A stretch of DNA of 64,000 nucleotides from Strobilurus pachycystidiatus (taxonomy: Eukaryota > Basidiomycota > Agaricomycetes > Agaricales > Physalacriaceae), in NCBI GenBank assembly GCA_019915135.1, contig JAHLMK010000005.1, positions 2,914,001-2,978,000 of the forward strand, read 5' to 3'. A model generated the notes under the pieces. The model made no database searches and had not been told where the DNA came from. It was given only the letters and a program-made list of their open reading frames with translations. Made by a program: the position numbers and the translations under genes. This document shows, one piece after another, positions 1 through 10,715 of this stretch. Each line of letters begins with the position of its first letter. Within the stretch, counting starts at the first letter, position 1.

Positions 1-2049
1 AGATATATGGCCTGTCAGCAGTCAGTTCCACTTCCATTCTATTCAATGAAGAAAAGACGGTTGGACGTACGCTGGCCAACCGATGGCTATGGACGCGGCC
101 GCCAGTACGGTCGTACCCTTACCATACCCCAGGTGGTCGAACATTGCTGGAGCAAAGAGCGGGAACCCGAACCCCGCGAGGGAGCGAAAGCATGACACGG
201 CGGCGAGGGCTGAGCGACGATAATGTGTCAGTCCAAGGAACAAGACATGCGAGGTGGACAATGAATAGCGACATGCACGTACCCGAAGCAGCATATAGCG
301 TAAAGTTATCTATCACATATGTCTGCATGGCCTGGAATGTCAAGATCGTCGAGCCAGCCACCAAAGCCAGACCAATGTCGACGCCGAGCCAGTGCGCGTG
401 CTGGTCAGCGCACCAGCCTGCGATGAGGAGGCCAGCGGGAAGCATGAGTGCGCCGGGTACCATTGAGGCTGGACAAAGAGTTAGTGAGTGCTGGTGCTAG
501 AATGGAGAACGTCCTACTCACGAACACGGAACTCCGGCTCCCCAACACCCCCATTCCGCTCCTTCAGAATGATATAGATCTTATCAATGTAGTGCCCGTT
601 CAACTGGGCGCATATCGCCAAGCCGATCCCGAGCGCGATGTAATTGAGGCCTGAAATTCCGGGCCCTTCGCCGTAAACTTCGCGGAATATCGTGGGGATT
701 CCCGTCATGAAGACTGTTCGGACAGGCAGTTAGTTGGATGCAGAGAAGATACGAGGGATAGCGCACTGTAATAAACGCCATACACGAATGCGAAGTAGAC
801 ACCAACGACTTGGGCGATGGGCTCGTTACCGAAGATGACGAAGGGCCGGATCATAGCACGAGTGTAGATACTCCTGGCACTGTGGTTGACCTCAGTAAGA
901 TTACTTAGGACGAGAAGTGACTCGGAAACTACCTGCGGTCTTCTGCTTTCTCAAAGACGGTACGAACAGGGCGAAGTCCTTTCTCGGGATCCATGCTTTG
1001 TCTGATTGCTTTTGCCTTCCTTCCGAGAAGAACTGGGCCGTACGCTGTTCGAAGAAAACAGCTTGAGATGTGTTCCAATCGCGGAAATAGTCCGAAATAC
1101 CAATGAGAGTACTTACTCTCTTTGAGAAAGAACAACCCCATGACTTGGACGACCACGTCAAAGATACTCGTCGAATAGAACTGCCGCCGGATGCACATCA
1201 GTTCTGGTAGATCGTCGGCTCACAGGAGCACTCACGACCCAACGCCACGAAGTCCTCTCAGCAATCCATCCACCGGCGACGGGGCCAATGACCGGACCCA
1301 GCAGTGGCGCAAGGCTATATATTGACAGCGCTTTCCCGCGCTGCTCGGCGGACCACATATCAGCCAAGGCGCCTCCTCCAGTAGAGAGCGGCGCCGATCC
1401 ACCGAATCCAGTCAAGAAGCGGAATGCAATCATTTGGCTTTTGTTTTGAGCGAAGCCGCAGGCTAGGTTCCATGCTGTGGAGATTAGATGGGTACACAAA
1501 CACGGCGTAGAGTAGACGAGGAAACCGTACCTAGAAAGAAAAGATTCCCGAATTGGAGAATCTTCACGCGTCCGAAGAGTTCGCTTGATGGGCCGAGAAC
1601 CTGTGTGGCAAGAAGATGTATGTAGGTACACTTCAGGAGCAAACGGAGACTTACAAGTGGTCCTACCGCTGACAGTGACGTTAGAGGGATGGTAGCTATC
1701 ACGATCAGAAGGGTACATACCGTACGCCAGGACAAAAACCGAGATGGTCATGTTGATCATCATTTTGCTCATCGAGCCAAAATCTGCCGCCATGGCTTCT
1801 GCTGCAGGCGCGATGATAGACGAGGAGACCGGGCTAACAAAAGTGAATAGTGACACCATAAGCGTCGCACGCCACTTTTTGCTAGTTGGCCAGCTAAGGG
1901 GGGAATCAATAAACGAGAAGTAGATCATAACTGGCTTACTTCTTCGGGTTTGCGGGATCGTCGGGACCATCCCAGTCTACGATGAGTTCCTCAGGTTCGG
2001 CGGTACCGTTAGTGGTGGTTACTGTGGTCTCTGTTGTCGAAGCAGGCAT
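1..2049 (-). CDS. MFS transporter (DHA1 multidrug/polyamine-type), 3' end off the window
   Basis: Predicted plasma-membrane proton antiporter of the major facilitator superfamily; substrate unknown. The N-terminus reads VDWDGPDDPANPKNW, the hallmark of fungal DHA1 (Qdr/Tpo-like) carriers, followed by successive membrane segments, ELFGRVKILQFGN (MFS motif A-like loop), RFLTGFGGSAPLSTGGGA and LLGPVIGPVAGGW (antiporter motif C region), and near the end RSLAGFGFPLFAPAM. I derive 11 coding exons: 2049-1940, 1893-1721, 1668-1655, 1600-1531, 1474-1236, 1180-1117, 1044-933, 879-767, 713-522, 468-283 and 209-71. A twelfth exon starts at 11 and leaves the window. About 470 residues are present, against roughly 500-550 for the family, so only the C-terminal tail is missing. 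The third exon is only 14 nt. The ATG at 2049 opens an acidic tail with no earlier in-frame alternative needed. Confidence 0.9.
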
Positions 2050-3828
2050 GTCGGAAGGTGAGAGATGAAGATGACATCGGCAGTCGCAGCGCTGCCTATA
2101 TATATTTCGTCAACACTTCTGTGCGATTGGCATCGGAGAAGGCCGCATTCAGTGCCTTCCCACCAATGCTCAGAGCGGACAACAAGGCCCGAGCTGGGAT
2201 GGCGCTGACTCGTCTGGAATGACTAAAAGTGCGCGCAGGATCGTACACCTTTTCCAGTTATTTTGGGGTATGGGGGGCAGGCGTTGCGTAGGTGTATGAT
2301 CTCAGCCGCGTTGAGGAGCCAGTGACCGGACGCGGTTCGGATTCAAGTGCCAGTCACCTGGGTCCGCGCCTATCGCGCCGACTTACCCGCTCGATCGTCC
2401 TGTTTTGGCAACACGTCGCTTTTCCTCCTCCATCACACCTGCCAACTTGCGTATCGCGACGATACCCGTGAGCTTTGGAGCCCTGGTGCTTTGAAGACCA
2501 GCGGACACAATGTTAGATATGTGAGTCGGTCGGCGTCCCAAAGGTGCGTTCTCGACGTCAACTCTCTTCGTTTTATCTGCTCAGGACGGTTGATTCGCGG
2601 GCACACACCAGAACAAGGGCCGGGGTCTCCCTCGCACTGATTACGCACACATGAACTTTGGCAACCGTCACATTGCTGGATGCAGGCTTCTCTGCTCTCC
2701 CAGGTTCATAGCGCTGCCAAGACTACGCACTGCGCGAGATCAGATTTTGAGCTGGCCAATCAAGGTGCGTTATCCTTCATATCAGCCCTTCCCCCCGCGC
2801 TTACGGTGAATGCAGTGGGAGCAATCACTAAGCTCTGAAGCGATGCATTTCTGCGAATGACGGTATCCTCGATGTTCCACCTGGATCCACAACTCGCGAA
2901 ACGCGCACGCTGCCCTTTTCCAAGAAGATACCTCGCGTTCTCCTGCGCATTCCCGATCCGCCGCCCGACTTGCCGCCCGCTTTCCCGCTCTTTGGTTTGC
3001 ATCGCACCCTCCACCGCCTCGAAGTGCCGACCCGCCCCCACTTCTCTACCTTTACCCCTATTTCCTGGCTACTTGCCTATCCTTTGCTTTGCTCACATCC
3101 CCCTTCCTTATAGGCGGACCTCTTCTTTTCTGACCCCCTTCTTCGCCCACTCCCCCTTCCCTCTTCGCCCGCCCCCGCATCTTCCTCCACCTTCCCCTGA
3201 CCTCTTCCTAGTTCGCTCCTTTCACCTGCTATTGCGTATGCCTCTAACTCTGTGCTCTCGACTATGGGTTTTACTTCGTCGAGTGGTCGCGCATACGGGG
3301 ATGGCCTACGTCGCGGTATCGAAATCGCGTGCAATCAGGTTCAAATCGACAAATAGTGAAGATTGATCAGCGCTCAGCAGGAAAGCCTGTGAGCTCCGAA
3401 TCCGGTCAGTACGTGCTGGCGGTAGCGAAGTGCTCAAACTTTCTTGATTGTAATATCTTCGGTTCACTTCCATGGGAAATTATTATCTCATCCATAGCCG
3501 CGATGTTTGCTCCCAGCGCGCATGACGATTGCATGCATGCGATGGTCGCGTTGAAATCTATCAGGCTTCTCGTGATTTCGTGTGGCCATCTTGAGTCTTT
3601 GTCGGCCCTTATGCCGGTTGGGTCGAAGGTGATCCGCGCTCATTTAGTCCAGTGCAATCGAAACCAGTCTCCTCAGGGTATGAGTCGGTTCTTGAGCCGA
3701 GTCCAGGTTAGTGACTTAACATTCGCAACCGAAAGAGTCTCAAATGACAGCTACCCATCAGACTCTAATATCGCAGGTAGTAGCGTGTTTATCAACATGA
3801 TCTTTGTTAAGCAATACAACGCTGGAGA
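2050..3828. other. intergenic, no confident gene
   Basis: This stretch holds the promoter of the MFS gene and a strongly pyrimidine-rich tract at about 2,900-3,230. A 167-codon open frame at 3329-3832 (+) begins with GTG, has one weakly F-box-like segment (SLPWEIIISSIAAMF) and no other support. I do not call it a gene. Confidence 0.5.
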
Positions 3829-5514
3829 CTAAGTATTTGTTGGATGTTGCACTACGAACGTAAGCCCCCGGTCGTAGTACTCACGGCATGTCCTTCCCAT
3901 GAGCTCGTAGGTCTCCGCGGTCATGTCCTTCGACTTTTCCTTGGGACAAATCACAGTGATCAGAAGCTTTTTCAATGTGGGCCTGCCGCGCCTCCAAACA
4001 GCGTCGTACCGCGAGTGGTACTCATGGCGCCAGTCCGGCAGGATCTTGTTGAGGAGGATTTCCATCGGGCTAGGCGTCCACGAGTCGCGTTGATATTGCG
4101 ATGAGTCACTACCAAAGTGACGTCCGTACAATGCTTCTACTGATTGATAGAGCAGTGCGAGCACGGCCGAGTTGATGTCAACCGAACAATAGCGGCGGTA
4201 ATAAGAGAGTCCGAAGGTGATAGCACCTTCGCAAACCTGCGGCCGAGTCAAGGTATGTAATGGTGGGGCGGAGGCGCGAATGAAGTTTCGCAGATGTTCT
4301 CTGTCCCTATCCCTCGATACTTCATCGCTCAATCGGGACGGTATAACTTCGTAGGTCTTTGGCATCGTGACCTTAAGCACTTGAACAGTGATACCGGCCT
4401 TGAGTTGCTTGGAGGTATGCCAATGTGGTCCCGAGGTGCGTAAGAAGGAGGCAATGCTGCCTGTGTCAAGCTGGCTTCGAACACGAATAGCGAGACTTGA
4501 TAGCCGCGGTAGTTTTGTGGCGGGATCGGAACACAGAGGCACAGACTTTGCCTCCATGTCAAGGTGCCGAAGCCTAGGAAACACCGCCGAACCCTGTGTC
4601 GAGACTTCTATGGGTTTTTCGGATGGCATATGTGGCGGCATGAGCATCACAAGGAATGTGAGGCTTTTCCTCATAGTTGCAATGAATTCCCAGATGCCTC
4701 GAGCGCTCAGCTTGTCACCCTTCGACCAAAATTCGCCCATGTCTAGGATGCATCGGGTGGATCTGATCTGCCTCCAGGGCAGGTCTACGCGGAGTGGGCA
4801 TGGAAGGTCTAGAGCGACGTGGCGAAGGGACGGGCTGTTTAGGAATGTGATCCTGCCGCAAACCCCTTTGCGTGGATGGTCACTTCCGCTGACATCAACG
4901 ATGGTGATCTCCAGGCTTGTAACGACAGGGAGATCCAATTGGAGGGAGTCGATTATCGACAGTGGCGTTTTCTTGAAATGAATGACAAGGGATTTCCAGC
5001 GGGTGGATGTCTCGGAGATGAATTGCAAGATCTTGCGATTATGATCCTTTAGACCATATGAACCGTTGCTGATGTAGATCTCTATGTTGAGTGGTGCTGC
5101 CTTGTCTGGATTCTTTACAAAAAGTCTGGCCTCGCGGTCTACTGGAAGTCGACGTGGGCAATTGAGGGCAAATTCTAGGTCCCCAACAATGACGGTCAGT
5201 GGATCCCCAAAGCATTCCAAGTAGACCGTGAAGTAACTCCAGATGTCGGAGGTAGAGAGAACACAGTCCCTCCATGTCCTGCACACCATTGCCAGTGTAT
5301 GCAAGGTGTCGTCGGGCCTGTAGGGGCTTGCCCTATTGACATCATACGTTTGTGGCGTGCTGGCACAGACAAACTCCAGAATGAGAGCGATTAGCTCCAT
5401 GGGAAGGCGGGTGATGGGTCCTCGGTGTTTCAAGTGGCGAATCGGGCGCTTGACATGATATGCAATGTGCTTCCCTGCGTTGCGAAGATGAGAATGGGAA
5501 GGTGGCGGCGGCAT
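3829..5514 (-). CDS. F-box domain protein, 561 aa
   Basis: Single-exon gene starting at ATG 5514. An F-box-like segment at about residues 34-80 (ITRLPMELIALILEFV, then LHTLAMVCRTWRDCVLSTSDIWSYF) matches the LP-x-E-L-L-x-x-I...C-x-x-W pattern that binds Skp1 in SCF ubiquitin ligases. The remaining ~480 residues have spaced Leu/Ile segments resembling the degenerate leucine-rich C-termini of agaricomycete F-box proteins, which presumably choose the target. Such proteins form large, fast-evolving families in these fungi, so the target cannot be predicted. No intron is needed. The downstream neighbour is a duplicated His-rich locus with no obvious functional link. Confidence 0.85.
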   Translation of the reverse strand: MPPPPSHSHLRNAGKHIAYHVKRPIRHLKHRGPITRLPMELIALILEFVCASTPQTYDVNRASPYRPDDTLHTLAMVCRTWRDCVLSTSDIWSYFTVYLECFGDPLTVIVGDLEFALNCPRRLPVDREARLFVKNPDKAAPLNIEIYISNGSYGLKDHNRKILQFISETSTRWKSLVIHFKKTPLSIIDSLQLDLPVVTSLEITIVDVSGSDHPRKGVCGRITFLNSPSLRHVALDLPCPLRVDLPWRQIRSTRCILDMGEFWSKGDKLSARGIWEFIATMRKSLTFLVMLMPPHMPSEKPIEVSTQGSAVFPRLRHLDMEAKSVPLCSDPATKLPRLSSLAIRVRSQLDTGSIASFLRTSGPHWHTSKQLKAGITVQVLKVTMPKTYEVIPSRLSDEVSRDRDREHLRNFIRASAPPLHTLTRPQVCEGAITFGLSYYRRYCSVDINSAVLALLYQSVEALYGRHFGSDSSQYQRDSWTPSPMEILLNKILPDWRHEYHSRYDAVWRRGRPTLKKLLITVICPKEKSKDMTAETYELMGRTCREYYDRGLTFVVQHPTNT

Positions 5515-5941
5515 TTTGCCAATTTGTGGTAGGTAGTGTGGAAGATCGGGGTGAAGTGAAGAGTGGCTGTTAGGGCCAGGCAGCCATAGCTATCTCTTAT
5601 GTACTCAACAGCTCTCGTTGAAGTTCCGATCATCTTCCATTGTACCGAATGGGCTTGTATCGGCACTGATCAGGTCAACAGGGCCACTGATTCGACGATC
5701 GTGTTTCAATCCACCAGGCTCCTCGCAACGACACAGGACAGATGTACAATCTTGAATTGATAGAACGAGTCTCAGAGTCACACCGGTAAACTTTGTTTCC
5801 TTCCAGCCATTGACTCATACACAGCACTGACAAGAGGACAGCGATTTCAATCATCATGATACATTGGAATAGGTGACGGAAATTTCAAAAAAGGATTCCT
5901 TTCTTCTCCGGAGAACTCGAGGGAAACGGTGGCTCTTCGCA
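5515..5941. other. intergenic
   Basis: Short spacer between the F-box gene promoter and the 3' end of the His-rich gene. No gene or RNA recognised. Confidence 0.5.
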
Positions 5942-6253
5942 TTAATCCTTCATTGTATTGTCGCTGTCGCTACCAACTTGAATTGGTCCCGTGTGATGCG
6001 AATGTTTTCGCGAACTGTGCCTTCTCTTGCGCCGTGCATCGATCTGCGCCTGAGTCCTGCATTTGTAGTGGTCCTCGAGGACGGCACAGCCTCTGGCACA
6101 TTCGGTGTCCGTGTAGTCCGAGTCCGAGTCATCCTCGCACTCGTCGTAGTAACCACCGTAGTCGCCACCGTAATCGTCATTGTAATAACTGTCTCCTGAG
6201 CTCCCGAATGAGAAGCTGTCAAGCAGATTCATGGCCGCGCCTGCGCCAGCCAT
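5942..6253 (-). CDS. small Asp/Tyr/Gly-rich protein, truncated paralogue (103 aa)
   Basis: Unknown function. The N-terminus MAGAGAAMNLLDSFSFGSSG, a Gly/Tyr/Asp-rich stretch and a Cys pair (ECARGCAVLEDHYKC) are shared with the 242-residue protein at 9115-9843. After about residue 85 the frame runs out through a deletion of about 525 bp relative to that paralogue, so the His-rich middle and Lys-rich C-terminal tail are lost. The promoter, with its TATA box, is still present. It may be a working short version or a decaying copy; the sequence alone does not decide. No signal peptide or membrane segment is evident. Confidence 0.55.
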   Translation of the reverse strand: MAGAGAAMNLLDSFSFGSSGDSYYNDDYGGDYGGYYDECEDDSDSDYTDTECARGCAVLEDHYKCRTQAQIDARRKRRHSSRKHSHHTGPIQVGSDSDNTMKD

Positions 6254-6347
6254 ATTGATGGATGGGTTGGGAGAGTGAGGTTCGCAGAATCGAGTCTGGA
6301 GAGTGGAAATGTGGAGTGATGCCAGGCATATCTGGCTCGAGCCTCAC

Positions 6348-6353
6348 TTTATA
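6348..6353 (-). promoter_or_regulatory. TATA box of the truncated His-rich paralogue
   Basis: TATAAA on the minus strand, about 95 nt upstream of the ATG at 6253; the same box is conserved at the same distance in the duplicate locus. Confidence 0.6.
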
Positions 6354-7740
6354 ACCTGTCGTGTTCTTGTTCCGCACGAAGAACAAACAACCTTACCTCG
6401 ATCCCGACACTGGATTGATCGGCGATGATCATCGCCACAGAAATAACACACTGCTGAGCGCTTAGCAACGGAGGCACTCCCACTATATACAGTTCTGCGA
6501 GTAGCGACATCACGCTTCGCAAAAGTTGTTAGTTCGCAGAATGCTCCGGACATGGCAAGCACGAGGCGCCCAGATGCCAGAGGTCTATGTCCTTGACTCG
6601 GCCTCCTCGTCGTGCCAGCATTGGCCTGACCTGAAGCTTTCTGTGGCTATAAGCCGTGCTGACTGTGTCGAAGATGTACGGACTCAGCCAATCGTCCAAG
6701 CGAGTACTGTTTCACGGCTGCGCTGACTCCAGCTTTGACCGGTCCATGACTTACCGCTAACTTTCTAGGATATTCGAAACTTTCCGGGCGAGCGAGCTGC
6801 GACATGCCGTCTCAAGAAGCAAGCGGCTCATCCGGCAATCAGATTTGAATAAACAAAACAGCAGCACGGCCACCCATGTAATCTCCCTCCAACTTCATCG
6901 TGGCCGGCAAGCGGTTGAACGTCCATGGCCTGTCTGGTACACCGTGCGCGGTGTGCTTTGTGGGGAGTTGCACTGGAGCACGGTTCATGCATTCAAAGTG
7001 CGTCCCATGTTGTGCTTGTTGGACCTCGCTTGCGTTTCTCGAACAGAAGCCCACTGGCTGCCCGTATATGGTGTGCTGTCCACCTTGCGCTTTCTGGTGC
7101 CGCCAGCGACGGGTTTTGATTGGCCCGAACCGTTTTCCTCGGTCAGAATGAATACCAGGGTGCGCATGGCAATCTTACGCGTTGTCCGCAACAGGGACGA
7201 GGTAGCGACAGACTGGTTCCATTGCGGCAATTCGAGAAAGATCACGCACAGGCGGGATCGCGGGTTCGGTTGCGAGGAGGGTCAGTGCGGGTAAGATTGT
7301 CGATACGAGTAGTCCAACTGCCGACTGTCGCAACAAAAAAGAAGAAAACCAAACCAGCACTCTTGCTCAAACATCAAATCATGGCAAGCATCACGAGGTG
7401 GGAGACAAATCGTCATTTGGCGTGCAACCTACAGATATACAAGAGCGAGCACCGTCTTTGTGAGACCCGATGCCCCCACTTGTCCGCCGACAATATGGAC
7501 ATCATATCGACCTGCCTTATGCGTACCGACTGGGTCAAGCTGCAAACCCGTAAGATGAACGGAGAAGCCAGTCGGGCAAATCGAGGCGTGCTTGTCTGCC
7601 AAGAATACACGCCATACGTCCGCTGAACGACCCACGCGAATTGACATTTTCAGTGTCCCTCCCAAAGAAGAACGTCCAACGTACCAGACCAGAAGCAAGG
7701 AAGCCGAGCAAGGGGTGGGGGAAGAGGCCGAGTGGTGGAG

Positions 7741-7829
7741 GGGAGGGGGGAGGGGAGGGGAAGGGATATGGGAGGGGAGGGGAAGGGATATGGGAGGGGA
7801 GGGGAAGGGATATGGGAGGGGAGGGGAGA
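7741..7829. repeat. 22-bp G-rich minisatellite
   Basis: About 3.5 tandem units of GGGAGGGGAGGGGAAGGGAT plus AT, embedded in a longer purine tract. The runs of four or more guanines could form G-quadruplexes on the + strand. Confidence 0.8.
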
Positions 7830-9114
7830 GCTGAGGAGGATATGAGATGAGAGAGAGAGGGAAAGGTCGAGGGGGAGAGGGGGGGATGACCGGATGAGGG
7901 GGCAGAACCAGGAGATGCGAAGTAATAGGGAGTAGAGATAGACTGACGAGCGAGTGGGCGATGGAGAGAGAGGCGGTGAAAACGGGAGTGACGCGTAGGG
8001 GGAGAAATCGGGGGACGGGGACGCATGTATATGGAGAAAATGCGGAGAAAGGCGGGAGCGTGTTGCGGATAAGAGACAGCGGGGCTGGGCGCATACCAAA
8101 ACTGGGAATGAAGGTCGGGAGGAGATGAGCGAAAGTTGCAGCTGTGTCGCGACAAGTGAAGTATTTGTTCGGCCCAAGCAGAGCATTGTGACGCGCGTTG
8201 TCGGGTTCTATCCTCCAGTGCGAATCGTTGCGTCCGGCTGCGCATCCGCCGTCGTGAGCGGGAATCGAGAACGACTCTGACAGTATACGCACCGTCTAAA
8301 AGAGGCTCCGTCCCGTCCCCTAGTCTCCGCGCTGTTTGCGGACCTAGTTCGCTTTTCTCCTTGAATAAGTAGTCGTCTTGATGCCCGCCGCCGTTAGAGT
8401 CGTCATCTCGACAAGCAGAACAGTTGGATCAGGAGAATAGTCGATCAGCACGGTACCCAGCGCACCGAAAAACCTAGTTTCTAGCACGAGTCCTGGAGCC
8501 AGGATGAACGCCGGAGACAAAAAGCGATATGCGTGGCTGTGCAGACCTTTGTATGTGATTGGCAGCGTGGAGGTCGTCTTGCTCTTCGAAACTTACAGTC
8601 GTCCGCCGTGCTTGCTCCGTCCCGGGTCGGAAGTGCGCTTATGCCAGCCCTTATAATTTGATACAGGAGGTGTATTTGAGCAGCAGCGAAACCTCAATTG
8701 CTTACGGCTTCCAGTAGGTGGTCCTCTTTTGTTGACCAACGTTTTGAGAAGCAAATAGCCATCTTGTTCTCGTTTGCAGGAGCACAGGGCTGTTAGGAGC
8801 ATGAATCCGGTGCGCCAGCGACAAGCGCGCCACTACCTCGGTTGAGGCGCGTCAGCGCCTATACATAAGTGGTAACCCTTGTACTCCCCGGTCTACTTAC
8901 TCCTTGGATGCACTGGCAGCGATTACTTCTCTTTTGTTGGTCAATATCATGACTTCTCAGAAGCTGATAGCTATCTTTCAATCTGCGAGGCGATTCCCTT
9001 TCTCGCAGGCTTCGAGGTAAAAGGCCGCTCTTCGCATGAATCGTTCAGTGCTCTGTCATTGTCGCTACCAACTTGTGGTCCATACATCTCAGAGTCTTCG
9101 TGCTACTTGACTAC

Positions 9115-9843
9115 CTAGTGCTTCTTCCCCTTACCCTTCTTGGACTCTCCGCCGAGGAGCTTGCGTTTGAGCCACGACTTCCCATGACCCTGGGATGTTG
9201 ACGCGGCCTCCTGGGCCTGTCTCTCCGATTGCTCCCGATACATCTTTGCTAGCCTGAGGCGCTGCTCCTGGGCATAGCGCGCCGCTTGAGCATCGCGCTC
9301 CTCTTGTTCTTTACGCTGTCTCTCTACTTTGTCGGGATCCGAGGAGTGGGGTGAAGCATTGTTCTGCCCATTTGATGCCTCGTGATGTCCATGTCGGTGG
9401 TCATAAGTAGCACCTTGGTCATTGTGGCCACCCTGGACCGATTGTGCGGTCGGGTTGCGATGACTCCGGTGCGCGTCGTGGTGGGTCGAAGAACGACTCG
9501 GAGCACTGGGACCACCATATATATTATGGTCTGATTGGTGATGATGGTCGCCCGTCGAGCGATGAGCGTGCAGTTCATGGTTGCCAGACTCGCTGGTGAG
9601 CCCGTTGTGATGCGAATGGTTTCGCGAACTGTGGCTTCTTTCGCGCTGTGCATCGAGCTGCGCCTGAGTCCTGCAATGGTAGTGGTCACCGGCGACGACA
9701 CAACCTCTATCACAATCAGTGTAGACATCCACGTAGGTATAGCCGCCGTAGCCGCCACCACTGTCGTTGTTGTAATAGCTGTTTCCTGAGCTCCCGAATG
9801 AGAAGCTGTCAAGCAGATTCATGGCTGCGCCTACACCAGCCAT
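9115..9843 (-). CDS. His-rich protein with basic coiled tail, 242 aa
   Basis: Unrecognised single-exon gene from ATG 9843. Three zones are visible: an N-terminal MAGVGAAMNLLDSFSFGSSG with Gly/Tyr-rich sequence and Cys residues (CDRGCVVAGDHYHC); a His/Ser/Asn-rich middle (about 70-165) with HH and HxH clusters that could bind metal; and a charged, Glu/Arg/Gln-rich probably helical segment (about 175-220) ending in a Lys/Gly-rich tail (GKSWLKRKLLGGESKKGKGKKH is the end zone). There is no signal peptide. It is the full-length partner of the truncated gene at 5942-6253. A metal-binding or nucleic-acid-associated role is only a guess from composition. Confidence 0.75.
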   Translation of the reverse strand: MAGVGAAMNLLDSFSFGSSGNSYYNNDSGGGYGGYTYVDVYTDCDRGCVVAGDHYHCRTQAQLDAQRERSHSSRNHSHHNGLTSESGNHELHAHRSTGDHHHQSDHNIYGGPSAPSRSSTHHDAHRSHRNPTAQSVQGGHNDQGATYDHRHGHHEASNGQNNASPHSSDPDKVERQRKEQEERDAQAARYAQEQRLRLAKMYREQSERQAQEAASTSQGHGKSWLKRKLLGGESKKGKGKKH

Positions 9844-9940
9844 ATTGTCGGTTGGGTTGGGAGAGTGAGGATCGTAGATTCAAGTGTGAAGAGTGGAAAT
9901 GTGGAATGATGCTAGGCATATGATCTGGCTCGAGCCTCAA

Positions 9941-9946
9941 TTTATA
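9941..9946 (-). promoter_or_regulatory. TATA box of the His-rich gene
   Basis: TATAAA on the minus strand, about 98 nt upstream of the ATG at 9843; conserved with the box at 6348-6353. Confidence 0.6.
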
Positions 9947-10715
9947 ACCTGTTGTGTTCTTGTTTCGCACGAAGAACAAACAGCCTTACCTCGATCCCGA
10001 CACTGGATTGATCGGCGACTATGGTCACCACAGAAACGAAACACTGCTGAGCGCTTATCAACGGAGGCACTCCCACCACAGAGCTGCGAGCGGCGACATC
10101 AAGCTTCACAAAAGCTGTCAGCTCGCAGAATGCTACGGACATGGCAAGCATGAGGCGCCCAAGTGGCAGAAGTCTATGTACTTGACGCGGCCTTGTCGTC
10201 GGCGTGCCAGCATTGGCCTGACCCGGAAACTTTCTAAGGCATCCATGGACCATGACTCCATAAAATGTACTTCTGACTGCGAATCATCCAAGGGAATACT
10301 GTATCGCGGCTGCCGATTCCCAATTTGACCTGTAATATCACGTCTGTGACTTTCCGGTCAGTGGTCACCGCTAACTTTCTAGGATATTTGAGATTTTCTG
10401 AGCGAGCGACATGACTGCGACATGCCGTCTCAAAAAAACAATCCGCTCATCCGGCAATCAAACCTCGACAAAAGCGTAGGCACAGCCACCCGTGAAATCT
10501 CTCTCCAACTGCATCGCGGCCGGCAAGCGATTTAATGTCCACGGCCTGCCCGTCACAGCGGAAGCGGTGTGCTTTCTGGGGAGTCGCATTGAGGCACGGT
10601 TAAGGGAAAGAGGGCATTCAGAGTGCGTCCTTCGTTGTGCCTGTTGGAGATCGCTTGCGTTTCACCAATACATCTCGAACAGAAGCCAAGCCGCTGCCCG
10701 TGTATGGTGTCGGGC

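Larger units (their letters stand above)
5925..7075. repeat. segmental duplication, copy A (internally deleted)
   Basis: Aligns collinearly, same orientation, to about 9,035-10,715. Shared landmarks include the coding start of the His-rich genes, their promoters, and downstream blocks such as ACCGCTAACTTTCTAGGATA (6759 and 10368). Relative to copy B, about 525 bp is absent after the block ending at 5980: sequence equivalent to about 9,077-9,600 is missing and a few unrelated bases sit at the joint. Confidence 0.85.
6254..9114. other. gene-poor stretch between the duplicated copies
   Basis: Contains the rest of duplication copy A, a strongly purine-rich block (about 7,700-8,050 on the + strand) with a G-rich minisatellite, and unassigned sequence. 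Long open frames on the pyrimidine strand (7429-8292) are low-complexity Pro/Ser products of the skewed composition and are not called. Confidence 0.5.
9035..10715. repeat. segmental duplication, copy B (full length)
   Basis: Longer partner of 5,925-7,075; includes the complete His-rich gene, its TATA box and about 770 bp of promoter-side sequence. Divergence is clearly visible (many substitutions and small indels), so the duplication is not recent. Confidence 0.85.

Noticed and set aside
2857..3366. Open frame in a pyrimidine-rich block
   Set aside because: Composition-driven; no motif, promoter or splice support.
7429..8292. Long overlapping Pro/Ser-rich open frames
   Set aside because: Two or three frames are open at once because the strand is pyrimidine-rich and lacks stops. 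The products are low complexity.
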